The notes beneath the pieces are model-generated. The model was not told the DNA's origin. It did not search any database and was given only the letters and a program-made list of their open reading frames with translations. From the NCBI RefSeq assembly GCF_963678635.1, contig NC_087064.1:52096684-52160683 (forward strand): 64,000 nucleotides of DNA, written 5' to 3'. Both the position numbers and the translations under genes were made by a program. Below, one piece after another: positions 45,301 to 59,035 of this stretch; within the stretch, counting starts at the first letter, position 1; each line of letters opens with the position of its first letter. Source of the DNA: Symsagittifera roscoffensis. Its lineage: Eukaryota; Xenacoelomorpha; Acoela; Convolutidae.

Positions 45301-46430
45301 AAATCATTTTACAAATACATGAAAAAAGACCAAAATCTACGAAACAAAAAATTCACAGTAACAAAAAATTCAGGCAAACCACTTCCTGACAATTATAATG
45401 TCTCTGGACAGCAGTCACCCTACAGATATAACTAGCGTGGAAGATCTCAGGATCAAAGAAATTCACGAAATTTCTCATGGAATAGATATAGTCGATCAAA
45501 CAGTCAAAACAATCGATATCAAGATAATTATTCAAGATCAAATTCAAACAGAAGCAACTATAAGAACTTCGTTAAAAACAGTGCCCGTTCAAACTCTTGT
45601 AATAGATACTATTCAAACGATAGATCTAGAAATTCCTCACACAAAAGAAACATAAATTTTTCAAATAATAGAATCAGACAGTATCAAAATAACAGATCAC
45701 GAGACTATTCAGATAATAACTCAAACTACTACAGATCAAATTACACTAACTATCACATTAGATCACGTAACAATTTCCAAAATAGAAATTTGAATTATAG
45801 TAATCGACAGAGAATTTTTTTTTGTTAATCACCGCAACGAAATTATACACAATATCAAAGTTCACACCAAAACTATAGAAGAAGTACACCTAAACATCAA
45901 AGACACATAAGCCAAGTACAATCAACTGAAGAAACTCAATCAAACTCTCCCGGTTTTGATAACACAGAAACCACAGATTTACATCTAAATCACGTACCTT
46001 GCGAATCCTCAGACGATGAAAGCGAAACAGAAAGTATACTTTCAATAAACATGCTTCAGAATGAAAGCGATTACGAAACACCACTAGAATCGAATCATTA
46101 TCAAAATAATCATAACAATTTCCAAAACCCTGATAATATTCAAAAACAAATAGACTATACTGATCAACAACTTAAAGTAAGTTCAAGCACAAACAATGTA
46201 AATCAAAACGCATCAAACAAAATACACCTACCCACAGAAAAAATCTGGACAATTTCTTTTAGAATGGATTGTCTTTTAGAATGTCAAAGAATAAAAATTT
46301 TCAATCACCAGACCTCGCAATTGATTTTTTGATAGACAAAGGAGCAGAATCAAATATTATAAACCTTCCAACCTGGAACGAAATACAAACTTTACATCCA
46401 AAATTGAAAAACCTCAAGCAAATTATCTAA
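42361..46430 (+). pseudogene. Gag-protease remnant, module A
   Basis: Plus-strand, Asn/Gln/Ser-rich coding in pieces. The start near 42,415 reads KQINAVSESDTNTIQELRK. A helical section at 44,552-44,848 has the gag-core pattern (QNWIHRRTSLIQTTLEGAVQ, then KWFSVVPKDVKSDWK). A zinc-knuckle remnant lies at about 45,205-45,250 (CHRYGHSFAEC, first Cys changed and a TAG within). A Ser/Arg-rich tail follows, then a protease remnant at about 46,320-46,365 (FLIDKGAESNIINL, where Asp-Thr/Ser-Gly is expected). Many stops and shifts. Confidence 0.65.
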
Positions 46431-46502
46431 AGCACAAGGACCAAGCACAAAATCCAACTATTCTTTATGCTACACGAACAATGGAACAGAATAATTTTTT
46501 AA

Positions 46503-46592
46503 CCATTTTATTTGCTTTGAGATGAAAAAATACCGCTTCCTGTGCCTCTATTGACCATAATTGAACGTAGAATAATGGCTGATAGCGCTCAC
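46503..46592 (-). pseudogene. Orphan duplicate of host exon 5' end
   Basis: Matches 40,507-40,594 of the ApeC-like gene's upstream exon, including the poly-T/AG acceptor, with a few substitutions. It stops at the duplication junction, so only about 29 codons are copied and no donor remains. It could act as a decoy acceptor for the gene's transcript. Confidence 0.75.
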
Positions 46593-46628
46593 TGTTAAAA
46601 AAAAAACGATTTTCAGGTCGGTTTAAAA

Positions 46629-47046
46629 TAGTGGAACCAGTTCTAAACTAGAATTTATAATTGGTTATAAATATAATTCTCTAAGTCTAAAAAATATTCG
46701 TAATCAACCAATCACATTCCATAATAATAATTTATACTTATTTGTAAATGCTGAAACTACTTGTGGTTTCAGCACCAGAGCAATTTGAATTAAACTTAAA
46801 ATACAATTGTTCTCCTTCTGGAAACTAACTCCCATAAACCAGTATACACTAGATCTATTGAGACTGAGAGATTGAAGAGTAAGATTAAGATTGGTATTAG
46901 ACTAAGAAGTTGCACGAATCTATCCGGCCGAAAATAAGATAGCGTGACGAGCAGACCGTGTACCTTATCTGAAATTACCCTATGAGTACAGTCAACCATA
47001 CATAACTCATCTGGTGCGACCAAAAGTCTCGAACAAGACCTTAACT
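46629..47046 (+). repeat. LTR-like block, unit B
   Basis: Duplicate of the block at 40,633-41,050 with a slightly altered hairpin (tgctgaaactac ttgtggtttcagca). It was carried here by the 6-kb duplication rather than by independent insertion, because the flanking exon fragment came with it. Confidence 0.5.
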
Positions 47047-48329
47047 AACTTAGTATTAGAAAAAACATATTCAGAATTAGACCATTGCAAATTTGTTAGA
47101 AATGTCTCTCCGACTCAATAGATCTCCTCCAATTTTCCAAACAATAGATGATAATACTACGGAAACCGGAACAAACCTATGTATTTAGAATCATTTCCGC
47201 AGTAAATTTAAATTTTTATTCAATGACATAAGATTTGAAAAAAACGTTCAGTAACCTAAATGGAGCTAAACCTATTATTTAGACAATAACGGCTGATAAA
47301 AACAACACAAGTTGTTCTCTCCAAAAAACTGCAGTGAATGAAATTATTTTGAATAAAATAATTTATTGAATAAAAATACAAAATTTAGTTAAAACAAAAA
47401 ATCATCGTTAGTTTTAATAATCTGTCATATCTTTTCTTCATCCCAGCTTCATCACCTAAACAATAACAGCAAATTACACAAAACTAACATCATCCTAAAC
47501 TTTAATCTTAAACTTTTCACACTTAAACCTTCACAATAATTTTTATCAAGGCTTATCCTTGTTTTCTCTTTAAATTATCTCAACTTAAAAAAAACAGATC
47601 ACCAAGGCTTTCCTTGAATCTTTAAACAGTCACTTTAAATAACTTTCTTTATTTTCTGGTCATCATGGATTTCCTTGGATCAAATGGAACAATTTTGTTC
47701 CCCCCCCCACATTTTTAAAAGTGTTTAACGACCTCAAACGTCAATTCACTACTCAACCCTTATCAAAAAGACTCAGGACTAATAGAATTTATTGAAAAAA
47801 CTAGCGTTTTTATTTAAGATAAACAGTGAAGAACTTCGGTTACTCATCCTTCACTTGATTCCCTTCCTCTTAGATGACCCAGGCTAAAACACTTAAATTT
47901 AATAGGTCATAAAACAGTATCTAACGATCCGCTTGCGTTCTAATTACACTTGAACCTTGTAGATTGTTTTACTAATCTCCAACCCTTGATCACAAATCAA
48001 AACCCTCTAAGTAAGATTAGGTAAGTGTATCTTAAATTAAACTTAGTCACGAGAAAGTAAAAAATAATTCTCACGAATTGATATACTACTCTCTCTCCAA
48101 CCCGTCAAATCACGAAAACGTATGCCCCAAGATAAGATAACCACACAAAAGGCGTAAGAACTAACAGTTCAAGAAACTAAAAACTTCTAACCCAAATATG
48201 GCACCCATCATTCTAAACTTTATGTCAAGAGATAATCTAGGTAACAAACAAACAATCGTATTACATAATTGCCTAATTGAAAACGAAAGATACGACCCTG
48301 TAACCACACCGCACAGACAAACAATTGGA

Positions 48330-51300
48330 TATAAAAGATAAAAACGACAGACACGAAAAAATACAATCATAACAAAACAAAAACTACTTTTTAGGAAAGC
48401 ATTTTCAAAACAAAGAAACGCAGTCTCAGAATCAGACACAAACACAATACAGGAACTTCAAAAACTAAAAGATCCCATAAGTAAAAATAACCCGATCGAC
48501 GACCAAATAAATTTTTCCGACTCAGAAGCCACAACACCTTCATCAACAAATGGAAAACGCAAAATAAAAAAGTCATATATCAACAAACCAATACGCCTAT
48601 ATAATTGGAACCAGCCAATAAGACATATTGAATGTTACACACTAACAGTTTTACAATATAGAATATGATTGAATACGACAAAAGTTTTGACGATAACTCG
48701 ATACTCCCATTTTTCATAAAACCACTAAATGATCCCTTCCGAGTACAAGTACAATTTTGCCATAACTTAATTGTAAACTTATTTGAAAAAGGAATTAGCC
48801 CATGTAAATAAGAATTCCCTGAAGTACAAGTAAAAAGACAAATCCTTGATCACTACCAAAAAGATATATGTAATATCCCATCACATTATGGTACATACAC
48901 AATCGAAATCGCATCTTCGAAACAAAATCACCAAAAACACCCAATACAAACAGACGATGTAGATATAGAATTCGCAAAAATTTTTAAAGACTTTATAAAA
49001 AATTACAACACCATAATTCACAAAGAGCAAATTCCATATTCACAAATGATGTATTTTCAATTATTTATAGCTATCTATCTATACTAGAATTGAAAGAAAC
49101 ACAAGGTGACTCAACAACTCAAACATCCCGACATACAGCTGTAAGACAGGAAATAAGTATTTTCTCAAAAATCTTAAGCACAATCCGTGAAAACCTCACT
49201 AATAACGAAAAATTACAGATTGTTAAACACGATCTACAAAAATTACTAGCATAGTTTATAATTGATTATTTTGTCCATAATCTTGACCTGATATCAGTAG
49301 TAGGAAAAATTTTTCAACCACAAAATTCAGACGGTAAAACTATATTGGCAGACGAAACATATTATTTTTAGGACACTGAATGTTCTGATCCATCATTTAT
49401 TATTTTATCAACTGACATCTCAAGTCAAGCAATCACCCCATCAGTAGAGATTATATTAGAATAACTCCACTTACTTTTGGTGCAACACCACTAAACTATG
49501 ATTCAATATTCACAGATGAGAAGGAAATAATAGTTTAAATTCTACATTTATTAACCTAGAAAATTTGAATGGAACAAAAAATCTTACACAGCAAGATATC
49601 CAAACCCCATCAAAATTCGTAAATGAAGAAATACTTGAAACAATGCCAAAAACAACACAACAAAGCTTTTTTCCTACTCACCGAACACTTACAAAACTCC
49701 AAAAAATAAAAACACAGTATTTCCACAAACAACTATACAATCGACAGTGAGACCTTCACTTATTCCAAAAAATTCACAGATTGACATTCAAACATTTAGA
49801 CCAGTAACAACATCAAGACAAACAAATAAGCAAGAGACATCAAATAGAAATAACTTCTCAGATCATATCTATGTTTTTTTCCAAAAATCGAAAACAACAA
49901 AACCACCCAATACAAATAGTCAAAATCAATCGCAATCACAAAGTCAAAATGTACCACAACAAGCTTCTTAATCAGTATTTTTAACGACCAGCCACGAGCT
50001 ACACTGGATCGTAGCAAAAAATTACCCATTTGTCCGACAAAATAAAAATATAGCAAACAAACATCATGCTAGAAATCAACCGCATTACTCAGAAAATTAT
50101 GAATATTCTTATCAAAATCAACGATTGAACACAAACAACCATCACAATAACTGGAACATCGATCAACCAGATCTTTTCGAACCATATACACGAAACAAAA
50201 AAAGGCAAACAAAACATCACCCAACCTCATAAAATAATAATTTTCAATCACAAAACCCAGTTAAATACACAAAATTATCAACCAATTCAAACTCAAATTG
50301 AAATTTCACTACCATATTATCTACAAAAACATGAAATAACAAAATTTCACGTTACCAATTTTTCTCAAATACCAAATGCCGCAGAATCACTACAAATGAC
50401 AACGAATCCATACCTTGTGAGTGGATCCTCAATATCTTCAAATAAGCCATTAATGGTATTCACAGCAACAGATCCCGAATACTCCGTAGAAAACTAATTA
50501 AATGCAGTCACAGCAAAATTGATTTTAAATATAGGAACTGAACCAGTAAAAACATCACTCCATCAAAATTGGATACACAGACGCATCTCTAATCCAAACC
50601 ACACTTGATGGCGCAGCCCAAAAATGGTTTTCAATTTATCTAAAGATGTTAAAATAGATTGGAAAAGCTTCACACAAGAGTTTTCGAAAATGTTCGATTT
50701 CGAAAGAAACAAACAACACCAAACAGTGTTATGCAATGAAACCCCTAGAATCCCAAACAAAACAATTAAACAACTAGCAGTAAGAATTGAAACACTAATA
50801 AGAAAAGCATATTCTCCTAATACACATGATTAGATAAATTCAAAAATGACAGAAAAGGTAATGATGACTCTGACACTTCAATTACGAAAAATAGCAATAA
50901 AAAAGAGAGCATCACATCCATCTTCAATTCGAGAACCGGATATAGACTTCAGAAAACTAGTTGATAAACTAGAACAAGCTGAAATCACTATGAAATTGGA
51001 ACAAACAGAAAATTTAATAATACAATATGTAAATAACAACTAAACCACTACTTCACAAATAAATTATATTCAAGACTCTGACACTGAACTAGCTGAAGAA
51101 ATCCCTCAAATATTAAATATCTAGGAGAAAAATCCAAATTTTAAAGGCAAACAATCATTCAAAAAATGGTGTAAATATTGTCGTAGATACGGACAGAGCC
51201 ATTTGAATTTAGTGAAAAACAACAAGATAATCAAAACAAACCTGAAAAACACAGAGAACCAAATAAATTATTTTACAAAAAACATGAAAAAAGACCAAAC

Positions 51301-52605
51301 TCTGCCAAACAAAAAATTCACAGTAACAACACTTCAGGCAAACCATTTCCTGACAATTATAATGTCTCTGGACAGCAATCACCCTACAGATATAACTAAT
51401 GTGGAAGATCTCAGGATAAAAGAATTTCACGAAATTTCTCACGGAATAGATATAGTCGATCAAACAGTCAAAACAATCGATATCGAAATAATTATTCAAG
51501 ATCAAATTCAAACAGAAGCAACTATTCGAACTTCATTAAAAACAGTTCCCGTTCTAACTCTTGTGATACATACTATTCAAACGATAGATCTAGAAATTCC
51601 TCATACAAAAGAAACAGAAATTATTCAAATAAAAGAAACAGACAGTATCAAAATAAGAGATCACGAGACTATTCAAACAATGAATCAAACTACCATAGAT
51701 CAAATTACAACAATTATCACATTAGATCAAGTGACAATTCTCAAAATAGAAATTCGAATTATAGTAATCGACAAAGAATTTTTTTTGTCAATCACCGCAC
51801 AGAAATAATACACACTATCAAAATTCACACCAAAACTATAGAAGTAGTACAACTAAACATCAAAGACAAATTAACCAAGTACAATCAATTGAAGAAACTC
51901 AATCAAACTCTCCCGGTATTGATAACACAGAAACCACAGAATTACATCAAAATCACGTAACTTGCGAATCCTCAGACGATGAAAGCGAAACAGAAGTTAT
52001 ACTTTCAATAAACATGCATCAGATTGAAAACGATTACGAAACGCCAATAGAATCGAATCATTACCAAAGTAATCATAACAATTTCCAAAACCCTGATAAT
52101 ATTCAAGAAATAATAGACTATACTGACCAACAACTTAAAGTAAGTTCAAGCACAAACAATTTATATCAAAACGCATCAAACAAAATACAACTACCCACAG
52201 AAAAAATCTGGACAATACCACTTCTCTTAGAAAGTCCAAAGAATAAAAATTTTCAATCACTAGACCTCGCAACTGATTTTTTGATAGAATCAGGAGCAGA
52301 ATCAAATTTGATAAACCTTCCCACCTGGAACGAAATACAAACTTACATCCAAAATTGATACGCTTAAAAACCTCAAGCAAATTATCTACAGCACAAGGAC
52401 CAGGTTTAACAAATTTCGGAAAAAGCCAACTATTCCTTGTGCTACTCGAACAATGGAACAGAATAAATTTTTAACCAAACCCTTTAAGCAAACATTCCAT
52501 ATCACAGATATAAAACACAATGTTTCTGGAATTCCATTTATCACCAAATATATCGCTGCTATTCTAATTTTAATAGTGAAATTCAGATAAAAGACAAAAA
52601 AATCG
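48330..52605 (+). pseudogene. Gag-protease remnant, module B
   Basis: Second copy within unit B, extending slightly past it. The gag core is at about 50,520-50,833. The knuckle at about 51,169-51,210 reads CKYCRRYGQ, with the His replaced by Gln and the last Cys lost. The protease remnant at about 52,265-52,320 reads FLIESGAESNLINL (Asp to Glu). About 100 bp of post-protease sequence follows before an abrupt switch back to gag at 52,606. The ORF at 51,203-51,808 is the shifted shadow of the Ser/Arg-rich tail. Confidence 0.65.
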
Positions 52606-54825
52606 AATAGAAATAACTTCTCAGATCATAGGTATTATTTTTTCCAAAATCCAAAACAACAAAACCCCCCAATACGAATATTCAAAATCAATCGCAATCA
52701 CAAAATCAAAATGTATCACAACAAGCTTCTCAACCAGTGTTCTTTGAAGACCAGCCACGAGCTACACTGGATTGTAGCAAAAATTACCTATTTTTGTAAC
52801 AAAATAAAAACATAGCAAACAAACATCAGGTTAGAAATCAACCACATTACTAAGAAAATGATGAAGGCTATTATCAAAATCAACGATTTAACACAAACAA
52901 TCATCACAATAACTGGAACATCGATCAACCAGATCCTTATTATCAACCAGATCTTTTCGAACCATTTACACCAAACGAACAAAGGCAAACAAGACATCAC
53001 CCAACCTCATATAATAATAAATTTCAATCACAAAACCCAGTGAATACACATAAATATCAACCAACTCAAACAAAAAATGAAATTCCAGTACCATATTATC
53101 TACAACAACATAAAATAACAAAGACTCACTTTACAAATTTTTCTCAACTACCAAACGCCGCATAATCCCTTCAAATGACAATGAATCCTTACCTTTTGGT
53201 TGGATCCTCACTATATTCAATTAAGCCATTAATGGTAATCACAGGAACAGATCCCAAATACTCCGTAGAAGATTATTTAGATGCAGTCACAGCAAATTTG
53301 ATTTTAAATATAGGAACTGAACCAGTGAATACACAACTCCAACAAAATTGGATTCATAGACGCACAGCTCTAATCCAAACCACACTTGATGTCGCAGCTC
53401 AAAATTGGTTTTCAGTTTTACCTATCGATATTAAATCAGATTGGAAACGATTCACACAATAATTTTCAAAACTTTTCGACTTCGAAAGAAACAAGCAACA
53501 CCAAAGAGTTTTATGCAATGAAAATCGTAGAATCCCAAACGAAACAATTAAACAACTAGCAGTAAGAATCGGAACACTAGTAAAAAAAGCATATTCTCCT
53601 AATACACATGATTAAAAAAATACAAAAGTAACAGAAAAATTAAAGATGACTCTAACAGCCCAATTACAAAAAATAGCAAAAAAGAGAGCGTCACATTCAT
53701 CTTCAACTCGAGAACCCAATACAGACTTCAGAAAAGTAATAGATAAACAAGAACAAGCCGAAATCACTATGAAATTGGAACAAACAGAAAATTTAAAATT
53801 ACAATATGTAAATAACATCCAAACTACTACTTCACAAATAAATAATACTCATGACTCTGACACTGAACTAGCTGAAAAATTACTCAGATAATAAATAACT
53901 ACGAGAAAAATTCAAATTTTTAAGGCAAACCATCATTCAAAAAATGTGTACCTATTGCTGTAGATACGGACACAGATTTGGTGAAAGCATACAAAAACAA
54001 CAAGATAACCAAAATAAACCACGAAAATGTAGAGAACCTAACAAATCATTTCATCAATGCATGAAGAAAGATCAAAACTTACGCAACAAAAACATTCAAA
54101 GTAATAATAGTTCAGGAAAACCACTTCCAAATAACTGCAATTATTCGAGACAACAATCACCCTATAATACGAATTATAGAGGACAATCACCATACCAAAG
54201 AAACTCACAAAATTTCTCAGAAAACAGATATAGTCGATCACATAGTCGAGATACTCAATACCGAAATAACTATTCAAGATCAAATTCAAACCAACCTGAT
54301 TTTTCGCTTAATGCCAGTTCCCATTCAAATTCTAGAAACAAAAATTATTCAAAAAATCGATCTAAAAACCCCTCATACAATCGATATAGAAATTATTTCA
54401 ACAATAGGAATAGAAATTATTCAAACAATCGACACCCTAGATATCAAAATAATCGATCACGCGATTATTCTAACAACTGATCAAAATATAGCAGTTATCA
54501 AGTAGATCACGCGATAACTCACAGAGTAGAAAATCAGGTTAAAACAATGGACAAAGAAACTACTCTCAGTCACCATATAGGAATAACACACGTTATCAAA
54601 ATTCACAACAAAATTATAGGAGTAGCACACCTAATCATCAAAGACAAATTAGTCAGGTACAATCAACTGAAGAAACTCAACCAGACCTCCCTGATATTGA
54701 CAACAACGAAAGCAAAGAATTGCAATTAAATCACATCAATTGCGAATCCACAGATAGCGGAAGTGACACAGAAAACACAATTTCAATTAAAATGAAAAAT
54801 GTTGAAAATGACTATGAACCTAAAA
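52606..54825 (+). pseudogene. Gag remnant, module C
   Basis: Restarts in mid-gag: aatagaaataacttctcagatcat at 52,606 corresponds to 49,843 in module B. The gag core is best preserved here (53,175-53,462, with DYLDAVTANLILNIG and WFSVLPIDIKSDWK). The knuckle at 53,944 reads CTYCCRYGHRFGES, missing only the last Cys. The Ser/Arg/Asn-rich tail is open in its true frame to 54,480 (RYSRSHSRDTQYRNNYSRSN). A spacer follows at 54,720-54,825. No protease section remains. Confidence 0.7.
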
Positions 54826-57041
54826 TATACGAACAACCGATATATTCGCAAATGGATTATCCAAAGTTTCGACCAGTAACAAAACCATCATACAAACAAC
54901 AAACATCACATAGAAAAAATTTTGCAGAACATAATTACAACTATGTATATGGAGCAAAAATAAAAAAAAACCTAAAAGAAAAACTCAAAATTTCTTTTCA
55001 CAAAATCAAAATATACCGCAAACAACTTCAAATTCAGTAAATTTTCAGGATGAACCACGATCCTCACAAAAAAGTGGAAATTACCCATTTCTTCAACAAA
55101 ATAAAAATAATACAAATAATTACCATACAAGAAATCAACCTCATTTTTATGCACAAAATTATTTTCCATCAGATGATGAAGAATACTATAACCAAAATCA
55201 TCAGCGATTTTACCCAAGTCAAAGATCTTGTTCTTACAGTATTTAACAACCAGAGACCTTCGAATCATACACACGAAACGAACAAATACGACAACCTAGA
55301 AATAATCCAACATTTCACGACAATAATTTTCAACAACAAAACCCAGTTTTTTACAGTCATACCAACCAACTCAAATGCATAATAAGTTTCCACTGCCATA
55401 TTATTTACAACAACACGAAATAACAAAGAGCCAATTTACAAATTTTTCACAAATGCCACGTACCGCAGAATCACTACACGTTTTCAGTTTTACCTATAGA
55501 AAAAATATCAGATTGAAAAAGATTCACACAACAAACTCTTCAGAACAAAACAAACAACTTAAAAGAGTGTTATGCAATGAAATTCGTAGAGTACCAAATG
55601 AAACAATAAAACAACTTGCAGTAAGATTAGAAACACTAGTCCGAAAAGCATACTCACTCAATACTCTTGATTATAAAAATACAAAGATGACAGAAATCTT
55701 AATGATGACTCTAACACATCAATTGCGAAAAATAGCAATAAAAAAGAGAGCATCACATCCTTACTCAATCCGAGAACCAGATTTGTATTTTAGAAAACTA
55801 GTAGACAAACTAGAGCAAGCAGAAATCACTATGAAATTAGAAGAAACGGAAAACCTAAAGTTACAATATGTGAACAACATCCAAACTCCTACTTCACAGA
55901 TAAACAATATCAACTTCTCTGATACAGATTTATCCTAAAAAATCACTAAAATTCTGAACATCTACGAGAAAAACCAAAATTTTAAAGGCAAACCATCATT
56001 CAAAAAATGATGCAATTATTGTCGACGATACGGACACAGCATTGCTGAAAGCAGACAAAAACAACAAATTAACCAAAATAAACCACGAAAGTATAGAGAA
56101 CCAAATAAATCGTTTTACCAATACATGGAAAAAGAACAAAATCTAACAAACAAAAATATTCACAGTGAAAAAAGTTCAGGCGGCAAACCACTTCCTGATG
56201 ACAGTTATAATGTCTCTAGACAACCATCACCCTACAGATATAACTAACGTGGAAGATCTCCGGATCAAAGAAAATCACGAATTTTCTCACAGAATAGATA
56301 TAGTCGATCAAACAGACAAAACAACCGATATCAAAATAATTATTCAAGATCAAATTCAAACAGAAGCAACTATTTGAATTTCGCTAAAACAGTTCCCGTT
56401 CAAACTCTCGTAATAGATAATATTCAAATGATAGATCTTGAAACTCCTCACACAATAGAAACAGAAATTAATCAAATTGAAACAGACAGTATCAAAATAA
56501 CAGATCACGAGACTACTCAAACAATGAATCAAACTACCATAGATCAAATTACAATAACTATCACATCAGATCAAGTGACAATTCTCAAATTAGAAATTCG
56601 AAATATAATAATTGACAAAGAAATTTTTTTTGTCAATCACCGCACAGAAATAATACACAATATCAAAATTCACACCAAAACTATAGAAGTAGTACACCAA
56701 AACATCAAAGTCAAATTAACCAAGTACAATCAACTGAAGAAACTCAATCAGACTCTCCCGGCATTGATAACACAAACCACAGAATTACAACTAAATCACG
56801 TAACTTGCAAATCCACAGACAATGAAACCGAAACTGAAAATATACTTTCAATAAACATGCTTCAGGTTGAAAACGAATACGAAACACCAATAGAATCGAA
56901 CTATTACCAAAATAATCAAGACAGTTTCCAAAACCCTGATAATATTCAAGAATTAATAAACTATACTGAACAAGAACTTAAAGGAAGTTCAAGCACAAAC
57001 AATATATATCAAAACGCATCAAACAAAGTACAACTACCCAA
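54826..57041 (+). pseudogene. Gag remnant, module D
   Basis: Starts again upstream in gag (FRPVTKPSYKQQTSHRKNFA). A deletion joins AESL directly to the end of the gag core (VFSFTYRKN), removing most of the helical core and shifting frame. 55,465-55,938 is open (RVLCNEIRRVPNETIKQLAV and on). The knuckle near 56,010 reads CNYCRRYGHSIAES, with the last Cys changed and a stop just before it. It ends inside the spacer at the 1,716-bp duplication junction. Confidence 0.65.
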
Positions 57042-58757
57042 AGTTTCAACAACAAAACCCAGTTTTTTACAGTCATACCAACCAACTCAAGTGCATAATA
57101 AGTTTCCACTGCCATATTATTTACAACAACACGAAATAACAAAGAGCCAATTTACAAATTTTTCACAAATGCCACGTACCGCAGAATCACTACACGTTTT
57201 CAGTTTTACCTATAGAAAAAATATCAGATTGAAAAAGATTCACACAACAAACTCTTCAGAACAAAACAAACAACTTAAAAGAGTGTTATGCAATGAAATT
57301 CGTAGAGTACCAAATGAAACAATAAAACAACTTGCAGTAAGATTAGAAACACTAGTCCGAAAAGCATACTCACTCAATACTCTTGATTATAAAAATACAA
57401 AGATGACAGAAATCTTAATGATGACTCTAACACATCAATTGCGAAAAATAGCAATAAAAAAGAGAGCATCACATCCTTACTCAATCCGAGAACCAGATTT
57501 GTATTTTAGAAAACTAGTAGACAAACTAGAGCAAGCAGAAATCACTATGAAATTAGAAGAAACGGAAAACCTAAAGTTACAATATGTGAACAACATCCAA
57601 ACTCCTACTTCACAGATAAACAATATCAACTTCTCTGATACAGATTTATCCTAAAAAATCACAAAAATTCTGAACATCTACGAGAAAAACCAAAATTTTA
57701 AAGGCAAACCATCATTCAAAAAATGATGCAATTATTGTCGACGATACGGACACAGCATTGCTGAAAGCAGACAAAAACAACAAATTAACCAAAATAAACC
57801 ACGAAAGTATAGAGAACCAAATAAATCGTTTTACCAATACATGGAAAAAGAACAAAATCTAACAAACAAAAACATTCACAGTGAAAAAAGTTCAGGCGGC
57901 AAACCACTTCCTGATGACAGTTATAATGTCTCTAGACAACCATCACCCTACAGATATAACTAACGTGGAAGATCTCCGGATCAAAGAAAATCACGAATTT
58001 TCTCACAGAATAGATATAGTCGATCAAACAGACAAAACAACCGATATCAAAATAATTATTCAAGATCAAATTCAAACAAAAGCAACTATTTGAATTTCGC
58101 TAAAACAGTTCCCGTTCAAACTCTCGTAATAGATAATATTCAAACGATAGATCTTGAAACTCCTCACACAATAGAAACAGAAATTAATCAAATTGAAACA
58201 GACAGTATCAAAATAACAGATCACGAGACTACTCAAACAATGAATCAAACTACCATAGATCAAATTACAATAACTATCACATCAGATCAAGTGACAATTC
58301 TCAAATTAGAAATTCGAAATATAATAATTGACAAAGAAATTTTTTTTGTCAATCACCGCACAGAAATAATACACAATATCAAAATTCACACCAAAACTAT
58401 AGAAGTAGTACACCAAAACATCAAAGTCAAATTAACCAAGTACAATCAACTGAAGAAACTCAATCAGACTCTCCCGGCATTGATAACACAAACCACAGAA
58501 TTACAACTAAATCACGTAACTTGCAAATCCACAGACAATGAAACCGAAACTGAAAATATACTTTCAATAAACATGCTTCAGGTTGAAAACGAATACGAAA
58601 CACCAATAGAATCGAACTATTACCAAAATAATCAAGACAGTTTCCAAAACCCTGATAATATTCAAGAATTAATAAACTATACTGAACAAGAACTTAAAGG
58701 AAGTTCAAGCACAAACAATATATATCAAAACGCATCAAACAAAGTACAACTACCCAA
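55326..58757. repeat. 1,716-bp tandem duplication
   Basis: 55,326-57,041 and 57,042-58,757 are almost identical; I noticed only a handful of single-base differences. The step is 1,716 bp, or 572 codons, so reading frames carry through the junction. This is clearly much younger than the divergence among modules A/B, C and D. Confidence 0.95.
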
Positions 58758-58855
58758 AGAAAAAATCTGGACAATACCCCTTCTTTTAGAAAGTCCAAAG
58801 AAAAAAATTTACAATCACCAGATCTCGAAATTGATTTTTTTATAGACTCATAGAG
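57042..58855 (+). pseudogene. Gag remnant, module E, with protease trace
   Basis: Near-identical copy of 55,326-57,041, continuing past the duplicated part into EKIWTIPLLLESPKKK and a trace of the protease (FFIDS followed by stops at about 58,840-58,860). The long ORF at 56,374-57,654 spans the junction between modules D and E because the duplication length is a multiple of three. Confidence 0.65.
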
Positions 58856-59035
58856 TAAATAATTTTTTACAAAACATTTGATATATGCCAATCAACAATT
58901 CTTAAAGAAGAATTATCAAATATTAATATAAAAAGTGATAACAAACAAAACGCAGACAATTTTACAAAAACACCTTATTTCAAACTGACATTCCAGATAT
59001 CAAAGTACACCAAGGAACAACAAAAATTTCCCACA

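Larger units (their letters stand above)
40507..46502. repeat. Tandem duplication, unit A (5,996 bp)
   Basis: Unit A runs from cattttatttgctttgag inside the host exon (40,507) to 46,502. There the same phrase recurs at 46,503 and starts unit B, giving a step of 5,996 bp. The unit contains the exon's 5' end, its acceptor, an LTR-like block, a long non-coding leader and a decayed gag with a protease remnant. At the junction the sequence switches from aatttttaacca to cattttatttg, with a few shared bases. Confidence 0.9.
46503..52498. repeat. Tandem duplication, unit B
   Basis: Collinear second copy of 40,507-46,502 with visible substitutions and small indels throughout (for example a shorter C-run at about 47,700). 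Its first roughly 90 bases are an orphan copy of the host exon start and acceptor (46,503-46,592), now cut off from the rest of the gene. Confidence 0.9.

Noticed and set aside
51203-51808. 201-codon plus-strand Ile/Thr-rich ORF, with kin at 45,398, 56,374 and 58,090
   Set aside because: It is the shifted-frame shadow of the Ser/Arg/Asn-rich gag tail; module C shows the true frame open at 53,944-54,480.
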